From the NCBI GenBank assembly GCA_026003755.1, contig BPHV01000001.1, positions 310,001 to 374,000 of the forward strand: DNA of 64,000 nucleotides, given 5' to 3'. The stretch is from Candidatus Roseilinea sp. (lineage in GTDB: Bacteria > Chloroflexota > Anaerolineae > J036 > Brachytrichaceae). The notes under the pieces are model-generated. The model was not told where the DNA came from. It made no database searches and was given only the letters and a program-made list of their open reading frames with translations. Below, piece by piece: positions 53,921 through 62,322 of this stretch. Within the stretch, counting starts at the first letter, position 1, and each line of letters begins with the position of its first letter. The position numbers and the translations under genes were made by a program.

Positions 53921-54691
53921 ATGAACCTGCGCGAATGGCGTTCCCTCTCCGCCGGCCGGCCGGTAGACCGCGCCCGGCTGTATGACATCCTGATGAACCA
54001 AGTGCGACTCAAGCGCGAGCCGGTCGCCGTGACGTACTGTGATGCCGCGCCGCCGCCCGGCTACCAGCCCGCGCGCGTGCCCGTGTGCAGCATTCTGCAT
54101 CACGCCGAACAGGGCAAGAAGATCTACGTGGATGCGCAGCAGCACGATTGCTACGTCGGCCAATATCACCTCGGCTTTTTGCCGCACGAGGAGGCCGGCA
54201 GCCTGATCTGCGATGGCGAATACCTGACGATGGCCCAGGGCTTCTTCACGCCGGTCGCCGCCAAGCGCAACAAGCAGCAGAGCTACACGCTGCCGGTTGG
54301 AGCAATTGCTGCCATCGCCGCTGCGCCGTTGCGCGACCTCGACGCGGACGCGCCGATGGACTTACTGTGCATCATCACCGACGCGCAGCGCGCCATGCAG
54401 ATCGCTGGCGCGGCCAGCGTGCGCGAAGGGACGTTGCCTCACGGCGAGTTGGGGCCATCATCGTGTTCGTCGCTGTTCGCCGCGCCGTGGCACACGCAGA
54501 ACACGGTGTTCGCCCTGGGCGAGGGCGGCGGGCGGGGCTTCAATCACGTCGCCAGCGGCGAGATGTTCGTGGCGCTGCCGGCGCATCATATCGCCTACGT
54601 GATCGAGATGTTCGATCACTTCTGGTTCAAGCCCGACGAGATGCGCCGGCTGATGTTCCCCAGCCACGCGGCTGGAAGCGCGCCACGCTAA
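53921..54691 (+). CDS. DUF169-domain protein
   Basis: 256 residues. DUF169 marks: an N-terminal LYDILMNQVRLKREPVAV, VPVCSILHHAEQGKKIYVDAQQHDCYVG, with several Cys/His, CDGEYLTMAQGFF, and the C-terminal FDHFWFKPDEMRRLMFP. The Cys and His cluster could bind metal or a cofactor. The domain has no agreed function. It follows the ICMT-like gene by 60 bp and ends the bch gene run before a terminator. Confidence 0.75.
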   Translation: MNLREWRSLSAGRPVDRARLYDILMNQVRLKREPVAVTYCDAAPPPGYQPARVPVCSILHHAEQGKKIYVDAQQHDCYVGQYHLGFLPHEEAGSLICDGEYLTMAQGFFTPVAAKRNKQQSYTLPVGAIAAIAAAPLRDLDADAPMDLLCIITDAQRAMQIAGAASVREGTLPHGELGPSSCSSLFAAPWHTQNTVFALGEGGGRGFNHVASGEMFVALPAHHIAYVIEMFDHFWFKPDEMRRLMFPSHAAGSAPR

Positions 54692-54700
54692 AAACAGACG

Positions 54701-54723
54701 GGGCGGATGTAAATCATCCGCCC
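54701..54723 (-). terminator. Bidirectional terminator between the DUF169 and YugP-like genes
   Basis: GGGCGGATG and CATCCGCCC form a perfect 9-bp stem with loop TAAAT. On the minus strand CGTCTGTTTTTAG follows, a U-tract ending the YugP-like gene. On the plus strand it lies 9 bp after the DUF169 stop and is followed by CTGTTGCATTT. Confidence 0.75.
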
Positions 54724-54753
54724 TGTTGCATTTCGGCATCAGCCCCGATCTCC

Positions 54754-55434
54754 TCAATCGCGCTGGCGACCCATGAGTGTGATGTAGTAGAGCAACGTGG
54801 TGAGCGCCTGCGCGGCCGCAGCGACATAGGTCAGCGCAGCAGCGTCGAGCACCTGCTTCGCGCCTCGCAACTCTTGGTCGGTGAGCAGATAGTTGGTTTG
54901 CAGCATGGCCAGCGCCCGGCGGCTTGCATCGAATTCCACCGGCAGGGTGACAATGGCGAACAGTGCGGCCAGGCCGAAGCCGATGATACCGACCCACATC
55001 AGCGGCTCGGACGCCAGCATTAGGCCGAGGATGAACATGATCGGACCGACCCACCCGCCGAGCTGCACGGCCGGCACGATCGCCCCGCGCAGCTTGAGCG
55101 GGGCGTAGTTTTCTTTGTCTTGCATAGCGTGGCCCAACTCGTGAGCGACGACGGCGACGGACGCGATGGAGTTTTGCTGCGAACTCTGCGACAACGCCAC
55201 CGTCTTGCTGCGTGGATCGTAGTGGTCGGTAAGGTGGCCGGGGACGCTCGTCACGCCGACGCTCAGCCCATTCCGGTTGATGAGCACCTGGGCTGTCTGA
55301 ATGCCATTCACGCCGGAGCGGGTCGGCACGCGTGCATATTTGGCGAAGGTGCTTTGAACCTTCCACTGCGCCCACATCGCCAACAGCAACGGTGGGATCG
55401 CGAACACGAAATAGAGCGGATCGAAGTAGAACAC
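54754..55434 (-). CDS. YugP-like zinc metallopeptidase, membrane-bound
   Basis: 226 residues. The zinc site is HELGH in SVAVVAHELGHAMQ, with a later Glu (VEFDASRRALAML) as probable third ligand. Hydrophobic segments lie at the N-terminus (YFVFAIPPLLLAMWA), in the middle (GPIMFILGLMLA, WVGIIGFGLAALFAIV) and at the end. These fit the YugP/neutral zinc metallopeptidase family, whose targets are unknown. The start is GTG at 55434 with AAGGAGG upstream. Confidence 0.88.
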   Translation of the reverse strand: MFYFDPLYFVFAIPPLLLAMWAQWKVQSTFAKYARVPTRSGVNGIQTAQVLINRNGLSVGVTSVPGHLTDHYDPRSKTVALSQSSQQNSIASVAVVAHELGHAMQDKENYAPLKLRGAIVPAVQLGGWVGPIMFILGLMLASEPLMWVGIIGFGLAALFAIVTLPVEFDASRRALAMLQTNYLLTDQELRGAKQVLDAAALTYVAAAAQALTTLLYYITLMGRQRD

Positions 55435-55543
55435 TCGTCAACCTCCTTGTGGGTTTACCCTGATCTTTCTGGCACTATCCTCAACACGCGTCTGATCTAA
55501 AAAAATTGTACTAGACCGGCATTTTCAAATCCTTGAGCGAAGC

Positions 55544-56353
55544 TTAGAGCTGGGTGATCCAGCATCCCGATTCATCGCTCGAAACGGTGGCGGGCTGCGC
55601 CAGCTTGTAAGCAATGCCGCGCTGCTGCAGGCCGGCGATGAAGTCCGCCGGCGCGTGCGCATCGGTAATCAGCAACTTGATGTCTTCCAGCCGGGCGTAG
55701 TTAGCCAACACCCCGCGCCCGAGTTTGGACGAATCGGTGAGCACATAGCTTTCGTCGGCGGCGCGCATCATGGCCTGTTTCAGTTGTGCATCCAGTGGGT
55801 TGGGAGTGCTGTAGCCCTCGTGCAGCGTGACGCCCGTGGCGCCCAGAAAGGCTTTGTCCACGTGAAAGCCGGCCAAGGCACTCACGGCCGTTGGTCCGAT
55901 GAGCGCCAGGCTATGCCCACGCACGTGCCCACCGGTCAGGATCAGGTCCCAGCCGGCTTGCGCCAACTCCAGCGCGATGGGCACCGAACTCGTGATCACC
56001 GTCAGGTGCCGGAAGCGCCCGAGCATCGCTCGGGCCAGCGCCAGCGTGGTGCTGCCGGCGTCAAGGATCAGGGCGTCGCCCTCGCGGATGTATTCGAGCG
56101 CAGCATGGGCGATGGCGCGTTTCTCTGCTGCGTGCAGCGCGAGCTTTTCGAGGAAGGAGGGGTTGAAGCGGCTTTTATGCGCCGGCACTGCGCCGCCATG
56201 GGTGCGCTGCAACAGGCCGCGCGCCTCAAGCTCGGTCAGGTCTTTGCGGATGGTGACTGCGCTGACGTCGAAGCGCCGGGCCAGGTCGGTTACGCGCACG
56301 CGCCGCTCGCTTTCGAGCAGCGCGACGATTGCACGGCGACGTTCTTCGGACAT
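55544..56353 (-). CDS. DeoR-family transcriptional regulator
   Basis: 269 residues. The N-terminal winged helix (RRAIVALLESERRVRVTDLARRFDVSAVTIRKDL, in parts) with RTHGGAV is followed by a DeoR sensor domain: DALILDAGSTTLALARAM, VITSSVPIALEL, GGHVRGHSLALIGPTA and YVLTDSSKLGRG. DeoR regulators sense sugar phosphates or related metabolites. As last gene of the inositol-type operon (16 bp after the second dehydrogenase) it is the likely repressor of that operon, playing the part of IolR. Confidence 0.88.
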   Translation of the reverse strand: MSEERRRAIVALLESERRVRVTDLARRFDVSAVTIRKDLTELEARGLLQRTHGGAVPAHKSRFNPSFLEKLALHAAEKRAIAHAALEYIREGDALILDAGSTTLALARAMLGRFRHLTVITSSVPIALELAQAGWDLILTGGHVRGHSLALIGPTAVSALAGFHVDKAFLGATGVTLHEGYSTPNPLDAQLKQAMMRAADESYVLTDSSKLGRGVLANYARLEDIKLLITDAHAPADFIAGLQQRGIAYKLAQPATVSSDESGCWITQL

Positions 56354-56369
56354 GGGGTTGGGTTGGGCG

Positions 56370-57377
56370 TCAATGCGTCAGTTGGATCTCCGCCACACGC
56401 ACCGGCCGGCCTTCGCGCCAACTGTGCGTCGCTGCCAGCGCCAGGCGCTGTGTCTCCAGCGCGTCTGCCGGGCCTGGGCTGGGCGGAAGTCCGGCGCGCA
56501 GCGCCGCGAAGAACGCTTCTATCTCTAGCCGATAGGCTGCCGCGAAGCGGTCTGGGAAGTTCTCGAAATGGTCACCCTCGTAGCCAAAACGGCGCGAGAA
56601 GGTCATCGGCGTCTTTTGCACCGCTTCGACTACGATCTTGCCGTCCGATCCGGCGACCTCGGTGCGGATGTCGTAGCCCCAGGCCGACCGGCGCGCAGTC
56701 TCCACCACGCCCAGGGCGCCGTTAGCGAAGCGCAGCAGCGTGATCGCCGTGTCGGCGTCGCCGGCTTCGCGGAAACGCTCGTCAATCAACGTCGCACCCC
56801 AGGCCTGCACTGCCTCAACTTCGCCGACGAGATATCGCGCCAGGTCAAAGTCGTGCACCGCCATGTCTAGGAAGATGCCGCCGCTGCCTTGCAGAAACTG
56901 AAGCGGCGGCGGGTAGGTGTCTCGGCTGAGTGCGCGGAAGGTCTCGATGCGTCCCAGCTCGCCGGCCTCGATCTTGCGTTTGGCGGCTTGATAGCCCGGA
57001 TCGAACCGGCGCATGAATCCGATCTGTAGCGGCACACATTTCGCGTTCACCAGCGCGACGATGCGCTGGGTCTCACCAAGCTCGAGCGCGATCGGCTTCT
57101 CGCACCAGATGGCCTTGCCGGCGTTGGCAGCCACTTCGATCAAGTGGGCGTGGGTTGCCGTGGGCGTGGCGATCAACACGGCATCCACTGCCGGGTCGGT
57201 GATTGCACTTTCGATGTCATCGGTGGCCCGTTCGGCGCGGGCGATGGCCTTGCCTTGTTCGGCGGCTTCGCGCCTGGCGTCGGCCACGACCACGACGCGC
57301 ACGTCCGGCATGGCGGCTAAGTGGCGCAGATGCGTGAGGCCCATCCGGCCGACGCCGATGAACGCGACGCCGATCAT
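56370..57377 (-). CDS. Gfo/Idh/MocA-family dehydrogenase (second copy)
   Basis: 335 residues. NAD-binding GVGRMGLTHLRHLAAM, then CEKPIALEL with the catalytic Lys, IGFMRRFDPGYQAAKRKIE, and the HDFDLARYL segment with Asp and His of the active site. It is similar to the inositol 2-dehydrogenase upstream but has its own details. It may oxidise another inositol isomer (scyllo or chiro) or a keto-inositol. It overlaps the preceding gene by ATGA. Confidence 0.85.
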   Translation of the reverse strand: MIGVAFIGVGRMGLTHLRHLAAMPDVRVVVVADARREAAEQGKAIARAERATDDIESAITDPAVDAVLIATPTATHAHLIEVAANAGKAIWCEKPIALELGETQRIVALVNAKCVPLQIGFMRRFDPGYQAAKRKIEAGELGRIETFRALSRDTYPPPLQFLQGSGGIFLDMAVHDFDLARYLVGEVEAVQAWGATLIDERFREAGDADTAITLLRFANGALGVVETARRSAWGYDIRTEVAGSDGKIVVEAVQKTPMTFSRRFGYEGDHFENFPDRFAAAYRLEIEAFFAALRAGLPPSPGPADALETQRLALAATHSWREGRPVRVAEIQLTH

Positions 57378-58390
57378 GCAATCTCCTTGACTTTCACGGG
57401 TCGCCCCTCAATCAGCGAACGCTGGGCGGCCAGCCCGATGACGACGGCGATGCGTCCATCTGCACCGTCCACTGCGGTCGGCTCGTCCTCAACGACTGCC
57501 TGCACAAAGGCTTCGATCTCGCGCTGGTAGCTCTCGATGTAGCGCTGCATGAAGAAGTTCAGCGGCAAGTCGCGGCGCACGGCGCATGCATCGCTGATGA
57601 TGACGTTGTTCGGATAATTGTTGTCGGCAACGATTGCGCCGCGGCTGCCGAACACCTCGGCGCGCTGGTCGTAGCCATAGACGGCGCGCCGGCTGTTGTT
57701 TATTGTGCCCAGCGCGCCGTTGGCGAAGCGCAGCAGCGTCACCGCCGTGTCCACGTCGCCGGCGGCGCCGATCGCGGGGTCCACGCGCACCGCGCCCAGG
57801 GCACACACCTCCTCGATCTCGCTGCCGATCAGAAAGCGCGCCATGTCGAAATCGTGGATGGCCATGTCCAGGAATAAACCGCCGGAGACCTTCACGTATT
57901 CGATCGGCGGCGGCGCCGGATCGCGGCTGACGATGTGCAGCGTATGGGGTTCGCCGATCTCGCCGCTCTCCACGGCGTGGCGAATGCGCTGAAAGTTAGC
58001 ATCGAAGCGCCGGTTGAAACCGATCTGTAGCTTGACGCCGGCTTTCTCGACGGCGCACAGCGCGCGGTCAATCGCCGCTAGATCGAGCGCGATTGGCTTC
58101 TCGCAGAAGATGTGCTTGCCGGCCTGCGCAGCCGCCTCGATCAACACCGCGTGCGTATCGGTGGATGAGCAGATCAGCACGGCATGGATGGACGGATCGT
58201 TGATCAGCGCGCTCGGGTCGCACGTTGCGTGGGGGATGCCGTTCTGAGCTGCGCAGGCGCGCGCTGCAACTTCGTTCACGTCGGCTACGGCAACCAGCGT
58301 TGCATCTTTGACACGGCGTGTGATAGTTTCAGCGTGCACCTGGCCGATGCGTCCGGCGCCGATGAGACCGATGCGCAAAGGAGCGGGCAT
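57374..58390 (-). CDS. iolG: Inositol 2-dehydrogenase-like (Gfo/Idh/MocA)
   Basis: 338 residues. The NAD-binding GLIGAGRIGQVHAETI, FCEKPIALDL with the catalytic Lys, LQIGFNRRFDANFQRI and LDMAIHDFDMARFL, with the Asp and His pair, match IolG-type enzymes. They oxidise myo-inositol to 2-keto-myo-inositol with NAD. Its place between the ABC transporter and regulator, and with iolE- and iolD-like genes in the same operon, supports this function. The gene symbol rests on family plus context. Confidence 0.8.
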   Translation of the reverse strand: MPAPLRIGLIGAGRIGQVHAETITRRVKDATLVAVADVNEVAARACAAQNGIPHATCDPSALINDPSIHAVLICSSTDTHAVLIEAAAQAGKHIFCEKPIALDLAAIDRALCAVEKAGVKLQIGFNRRFDANFQRIRHAVESGEIGEPHTLHIVSRDPAPPPIEYVKVSGGLFLDMAIHDFDMARFLIGSEIEEVCALGAVRVDPAIGAAGDVDTAVTLLRFANGALGTINNSRRAVYGYDQRAEVFGSRGAIVADNNYPNNVIISDACAVRRDLPLNFFMQRYIESYQREIEAFVQAVVEDEPTAVDGADGRIAVVIGLAAQRSLIEGRPVKVKEIA

Positions 58391-58480
58391 AGTGTGGTCT
58401 GTGGCGTCTGCGTCGGGTATCGCATACCGCGTGACACCGCACGCGATATGCGATACCGACTACCCGATGGGGGATTGCCT

Positions 58481-60343
58481 CTACTTGTACCGGTCCGCGT
58501 TCTCCTTGGTGACGAGTTCGGTGCCGGTGTCAATGTTCTCCGGGATGGATTCGCCCCTGACCAGCTTGAGGGCGTTCTCGACGCCAAGCGCGCCCATGTT
58601 GTAGGGGTTCTGGGCGACGGTCGCTTCCATCTCGCCGGCAAGGATGGCTGCCGCAGCATCTGGGTTTGCATCGAAGCCGACGACGACGACCTTGTCGTTG
58701 ACGCCGGCGTTCTTAAGCGCCTCGACGGCGCCAAGGGCCATGTTGTCATTGGAAGCAAAGAGGCCCTGGAGGTCGGGGTTTCTGGTGAGGATGTCCTCCA
58801 TGACCGAGGTGGCTTTGGCGCGGTCCCACTCGGCGGAGAGTTCGGCGACGATGTTCATGCCGCACTCGGTGAGGCCGGCCTTCGCGCCATCGGCGCGGGC
58901 TTTGCCGGTGGACTGGGTGATGATGCCCTGGAGGATGGCGACCTTGCTGCCCTTCTCAAGGTTCTTGCAGAGGTAGTCCACGCCAAGCTTGGCGCCGAGT
59001 TCGTTGTTGGTGCCGATGAAGGTCGCGCCGGGAAGATCGCCCTTGGTGTCAATGAAGAGCACCTTGACGCCTTGAGCCTGCGCCTTCTCGAGCACGGGGC
59101 GCAGCGCGGCGGGGTCGGTGGGGGCGATGGCAATGGCGTTGACGCCCTTGGCGAGCTGGTCTTCCACCTGGGCGATTTGGGCCTGAACGTCGCTCTCGGC
59201 GGGCGGGGCGAGGACGATGACCTCGACGCCGAGCTCCTTGCCCTTCTCGACCGCGCCCTTCTCGACCGCGGCCCAGAATGGATTGCCGCCGCCCGGCCCC
59301 TTCATCGAGACCAGGATGCGCACGTCCTTTGCCTCCACAGCGGGCGCAGCGCCAGCCGGCGCGTAGTTCGCCGCGTTCTCCTTGGTGACGAGTTCGGTGC
59401 CGGTGTCAATGTTCTCCGGGATGGATTCGCCCCTGACCAGCTTGAGGGCGTTCTCGACGCCAAGCGCGCCCATGTTGTAGGGGTTCTGGGCGACGGTCGC
59501 TTCCATCTCGCCGGCAAGGATGGCTGCCGCAGCATCTGGGTTTGCATCGAAGCCGACGACGACGACCTTGTCGTTGACGCCGGCGTTCTTAAGCGCCTCG
59601 ACGGCGCCAAGGGCCATGTTGTCGTTGGAAGCAAAGAGGCCCTGGAGGTCAGGGTTCTTGGTGAGGATGTCCTCCATGACTGAGGTGGCTTTGGCGCGGT
59701 CCCACTCGGCGGAGAGTTCGGCGACGATGTTCATGCCGCACTCGGTGAGGCCGGCCTTCGCGCCATCGGCGCGGGCTTTGCCGGTGGACTGGGTGATGAT
59801 GCCCTGGAGGATGGCGACCTTGCTGCCCTTCTCAAGGTTCTTGCAGAGGTAGTCCACGCCAAGCTTGGCGCCGAGTTCGTTGTTGGTGCCGATGAAGGTC
59901 GCGCCGGGAAGATCGCCCTTGGTGTCAATGAAGAGCACCTTGACGCCTTGAGCCTGCGCCTTCTCGAGCACGGGGCGCAGCGCGGCGGGGTCGGTGGGGG
60001 CGATGGCAATGGCGTTGACGCCCTTGGCGAGCTGGTCTTCCACCTGGGCGATTTGGGCCTGAACGTCGCTCTCGGCGGGCGGGGCGAGGACGATGACCTC
60101 GACGCCGAGCTCCTTGCCCTTCTCGACCGCGCCCTTCTCGACCGCGGCCCAGAATGGATTACCGCCGCCCGGCCCTTTCATCGAGACCAGGATGCGCACG
60201 TCCTTTGTCTCCGGCGCAGCCGGTGCAGCCGGCGCTTGCGCAGCCGGGGGCTGGGCGGGGGGTTGTGCCGGCATAGCGCACGCCGACATCACCACAGCCA
60301 CAGCAGCCGACAATCCAACGAGCAATTTCGTTCTTCGATACAT
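58481..60343 (-). CDS. Sugar-type ABC binding lipoprotein with two tandem binding domains (fused duplicate)
   Basis: 620 residues, about twice the usual length. Signal and lipobox MSAC (Cys22), then two RbsB-like domains (about 45-335 and 336-620) that are nearly the same. Each has VRILVSMKGPGGGNPFWAAV, IAIAPTDPAALRPVL, VLFIDTKGD, FASNDNMALGAVEALK and VVVGFDANPDAAAAI. The link reads YAPAGAAPAVEA. RbsB-like proteins bind pentoses or inositol; the operon suggests inositol. GGAGGA lies 6 nt before the ATG at 60343; an earlier in-frame start is not supported. Whether the double protein works, or reflects a recent duplication or an assembly error, is open. Confidence 0.85.
   Translation of the reverse strand: MYRRTKLLVGLSAAVAVVMSACAMPAQPPAQPPAAQAPAAPAAPETKDVRILVSMKGPGGGNPFWAAVEKGAVEKGKELGVEVIVLAPPAESDVQAQIAQVEDQLAKGVNAIAIAPTDPAALRPVLEKAQAQGVKVLFIDTKGDLPGATFIGTNNELGAKLGVDYLCKNLEKGSKVAILQGIITQSTGKARADGAKAGLTECGMNIVAELSAEWDRAKATSVMEDILTKNPDLQGLFASNDNMALGAVEALKNAGVNDKVVVVGFDANPDAAAAILAGEMEATVAQNPYNMGALGVENALKLVRGESIPENIDTGTELVTKENAANYAPAGAAPAVEAKDVRILVSMKGPGGGNPFWAAVEKGAVEKGKELGVEVIVLAPPAESDVQAQIAQVEDQLAKGVNAIAIAPTDPAALRPVLEKAQAQGVKVLFIDTKGDLPGATFIGTNNELGAKLGVDYLCKNLEKGSKVAILQGIITQSTGKARADGAKAGLTECGMNIVAELSAEWDRAKATSVMEDILTRNPDLQGLFASNDNMALGAVEALKNAGVNDKVVVVGFDANPDAAAAILAGEMEATVAQNPYNMGALGVENALKLVRGESIPENIDTGTELVTKENADRYK
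58494..60222 (-). repeat. 876-bp in-frame tandem duplication inside the binding-protein gene
   Basis: Sequence at about 58494-59346 matches 59370-60222 at a constant offset of 876 bp (292 codons). By eye only about seven single-base differences appear, for example at 58734-58735 and near 58788. The two copies are therefore over 99% alike. Confidence 0.9.
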
Positions 60344-60382
60344 GTTCTTCCTCCTTCTTGGGATGTGGTTGGTTTTACGTGT

Positions 60383-60401
60383 CCGGAGCACTCCGCTCCG
60401 G
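60383..60401 (-). promoter_or_regulatory. Intercistronic hairpin before the binding-protein gene
   Basis: CCGGAGC and GCTCCGG form a 7-bp stem around ACTCC in the 96-bp gap between permease and binding protein. Such stems often sit before highly translated binding-protein genes and adjust message stability. That role here is inference. Confidence 0.4.
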
Positions 60402-60439
60402 TAAACACCGACTTGATAACCTCGCGACCTGATAGCGGT

Positions 60440-61456
60440 CTACTCACTCGCGCTGCCGGCGCGCCGGCGCAGCACATCCAGGAACACAGCAAAGATGATG
60501 ACGACGCCGATTAGAACTTGCTGCCAGAACACCTGCACGTTGTTCAGGTTCAGGATGTTGCGCATCAGGCCGATGACGAGCACGCCGGCCAACACACCCA
60601 GCACGGAGCCGCGTCCGCCGAAGAAACTCGCCCCACCGATGATCACAGCAGAGATGGCGTCGAGTTCGGCGCCGATGCCGGCGTTGGGGAAGCCGGAGTT
60701 GGTGCGGCCGGCGACCAGCAACCCGGCCAACCCGGCCATCGCGCCACACAGGGCGTAGACCAGCACGAGCGTGCGGTCTACGTTGATGCCGCTCACCCGC
60801 GCTGCTTGCGGGTTACCGCCGATAGCGTAGATGTGCCGGCCGGTGCGCGTGTATTGCAGGAAGACCAAGAAGCCGACGTACAACACGGCGACGATGATGA
60901 GGCTGACCGGCAGTTGTATGTTGCCCAGCGCGATGTTGCCGGCGCCCCAGAAGCGCACGACCTCCGGCAGACCGCTCACCGGCACACCGCCCGATACCAG
61001 GTTGGCCAGGCCGCGCGCGATGTTAAGCGTGCCCAGCGTGACGATGAAGGGATGCGGCAGGCGCATCTTGGTCAACCCAAAGCCGTTGACCAAGCCCACC
61101 GCCATGCCGATCAGGATCGGCAACGGCACGAGCAACGCTGGCGGGAACCCATCGCGCGCCAGCACGGCTGTGGTCATCATCGCCAGCGCCAGCACCGAGC
61201 CGACCGAGAGGTCAATGCCGGCGGTCAAGATCACTACGAACATGCCGATGGCCAGGACGGCGTTGGCGGCGTTTTGCCCCGGCAGGTTCGATAGGTTGCG
61301 CCAGGTGAGAAAGATGCCCGGCTGTGTGATTGCGCCGATCAAGACCATCAGCAGCACCAGGAACAGGATGCCAAAGCGATCAATGTAGGGGATCAGTCGC
61401 ACGCGCAAGCTGCGCTCGCGGGCGGTGAGTTGGGCATCGGTGGTCGTCGGGGTCAT
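60440..61456 (-). CDS. Sugar ABC transporter permease (RbsC-like)
   Basis: 338 residues, about nine membrane helices, RbsC/AraH-type. Seen: FVVILTAGIDLSVGSVLALAMM, GLVNGFGLTKMRLPHPFIVTLGTLNIARGLA (in parts), IYAIGGNPQAARVSGINVDR (the coupling loop region) and LGVLAGVLVIGLMRNILNLNN. It forms the membrane pore with the ATPase that ends 1 bp before its start, for import of the inositol- or pentose-type substrate bound by the duplicated lipoprotein. Confidence 0.9.
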   Translation of the reverse strand: MTPTTTDAQLTARERSLRVRLIPYIDRFGILFLVLLMVLIGAITQPGIFLTWRNLSNLPGQNAANAVLAIGMFVVILTAGIDLSVGSVLALAMMTTAVLARDGFPPALLVPLPILIGMAVGLVNGFGLTKMRLPHPFIVTLGTLNIARGLANLVSGGVPVSGLPEVVRFWGAGNIALGNIQLPVSLIIVAVLYVGFLVFLQYTRTGRHIYAIGGNPQAARVSGINVDRTLVLVYALCGAMAGLAGLLVAGRTNSGFPNAGIGAELDAISAVIIGGASFFGGRGSVLGVLAGVLVIGLMRNILNLNNVQVFWQQVLIGVVIIFAVFLDVLRRRAGSASE

Positions 61457-61457
61457 G

Positions 61458-62267
61458 TCAGTTCAGGTCCAGGATTTTGGTGGCTTGTGCCACCGGCGAT
61501 TTGTTGCCCATGATCCAGCCGATCACCTCGTTGCGGCTGGTCTCGGCCAGCGGCGCTTCGGCAAAGTTGCGCCCGTGAAACAGCGCCATCACTCGGTCGC
61601 AGACGTAGAAGATGTCGTCCAGGCGGTGGCTGATGAGGATCACGCCGATGCCATGGTTCCGCAAATCTTTGATCAGGTCGAGCACCTTGCGCACTTCTTT
61701 GATGGCCAGCGCAGCCGTTGGCTCGTCCATGATGACGACTTTGGCGTCGAAGGCGGTGGCGCGCGCAATCGCGACTGCCTGGCGTTGGCCGCCGGATAGC
61801 TCTTCGACGCGCTGCCGGACGCTCTTCACCTCAATCTTGAGCTTCTCCAGATGCTCCTGGGCCAGGCGCATGCTTTCGGCGTTGTCCACCAGCTTGAATG
61901 GGCCGAAGCGGCGCACGCGCTCGCGGCCGAGGAAGATGTTTTCGTCAATGCGCAGGTTGCCGGCCAGCGCCAGGTCTTGATACACCATCTCGATGCCTCG
62001 GTCGCGCGCCTCCTTTGGGCTGGCAAAGTGCGCCGGTTGACCATCCACGTACAACTGGCCTGCGCTGGGTGGATAGAGTCCGGCGAGGATCTTCATGAGC
62101 GTGGATTTGCCGGCGCCGTTATCACCGACCACGCCCAGCACCTCTCCGCGGTAAAGCTTCAGGTATACGTCTTCCAGAGCCGTCACCGCGCCGAAGTACT
62201 TGCAAATGCCGCGCGCTTCGATGACCGGCGTTCGTTCCGCTTCCGATGGACTTGTCGCTTGCGTCAT
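61458..62267 (-). CDS. Sugar ABC transporter ATPase (single domain)
   Basis: 269 residues, one ABC domain: Walker A GDNGAGKST, signature LSGGQRQAVAIARA, Walker B VVIMDEPTAAL and H-loop ISHRLDDIF. Most RbsA-type ATPases have two domains; the single-domain form occurs in a subgroup of sugar importers, and a dimer would do the job. AGGAGGAGG lies just before the ATG. Confidence 0.88.
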   Translation of the reverse strand: MTQATSPSEAERTPVIEARGICKYFGAVTALEDVYLKLYRGEVLGVVGDNGAGKSTLMKILAGLYPPSAGQLYVDGQPAHFASPKEARDRGIEMVYQDLALAGNLRIDENIFLGRERVRRFGPFKLVDNAESMRLAQEHLEKLKIEVKSVRQRVEELSGGQRQAVAIARATAFDAKVVIMDEPTAALAIKEVRKVLDLIKDLRNHGIGVILISHRLDDIFYVCDRVMALFHGRNFAEAPLAETSRNEVIGWIMGNKSPVAQATKILDLN

Positions 62268-62322
62268 AGCCTCCTCCTATTCTCAACTCAAGAGCGCCTC
62301 GGACGATCATCATCCTCGCCCT

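Noticed and set aside
60344-60391. Upstream start for the duplicated binding protein
   Set aside because: The extra residues would precede the signal peptide, while GGAGGA lies at the right distance from the ATG at 60343.
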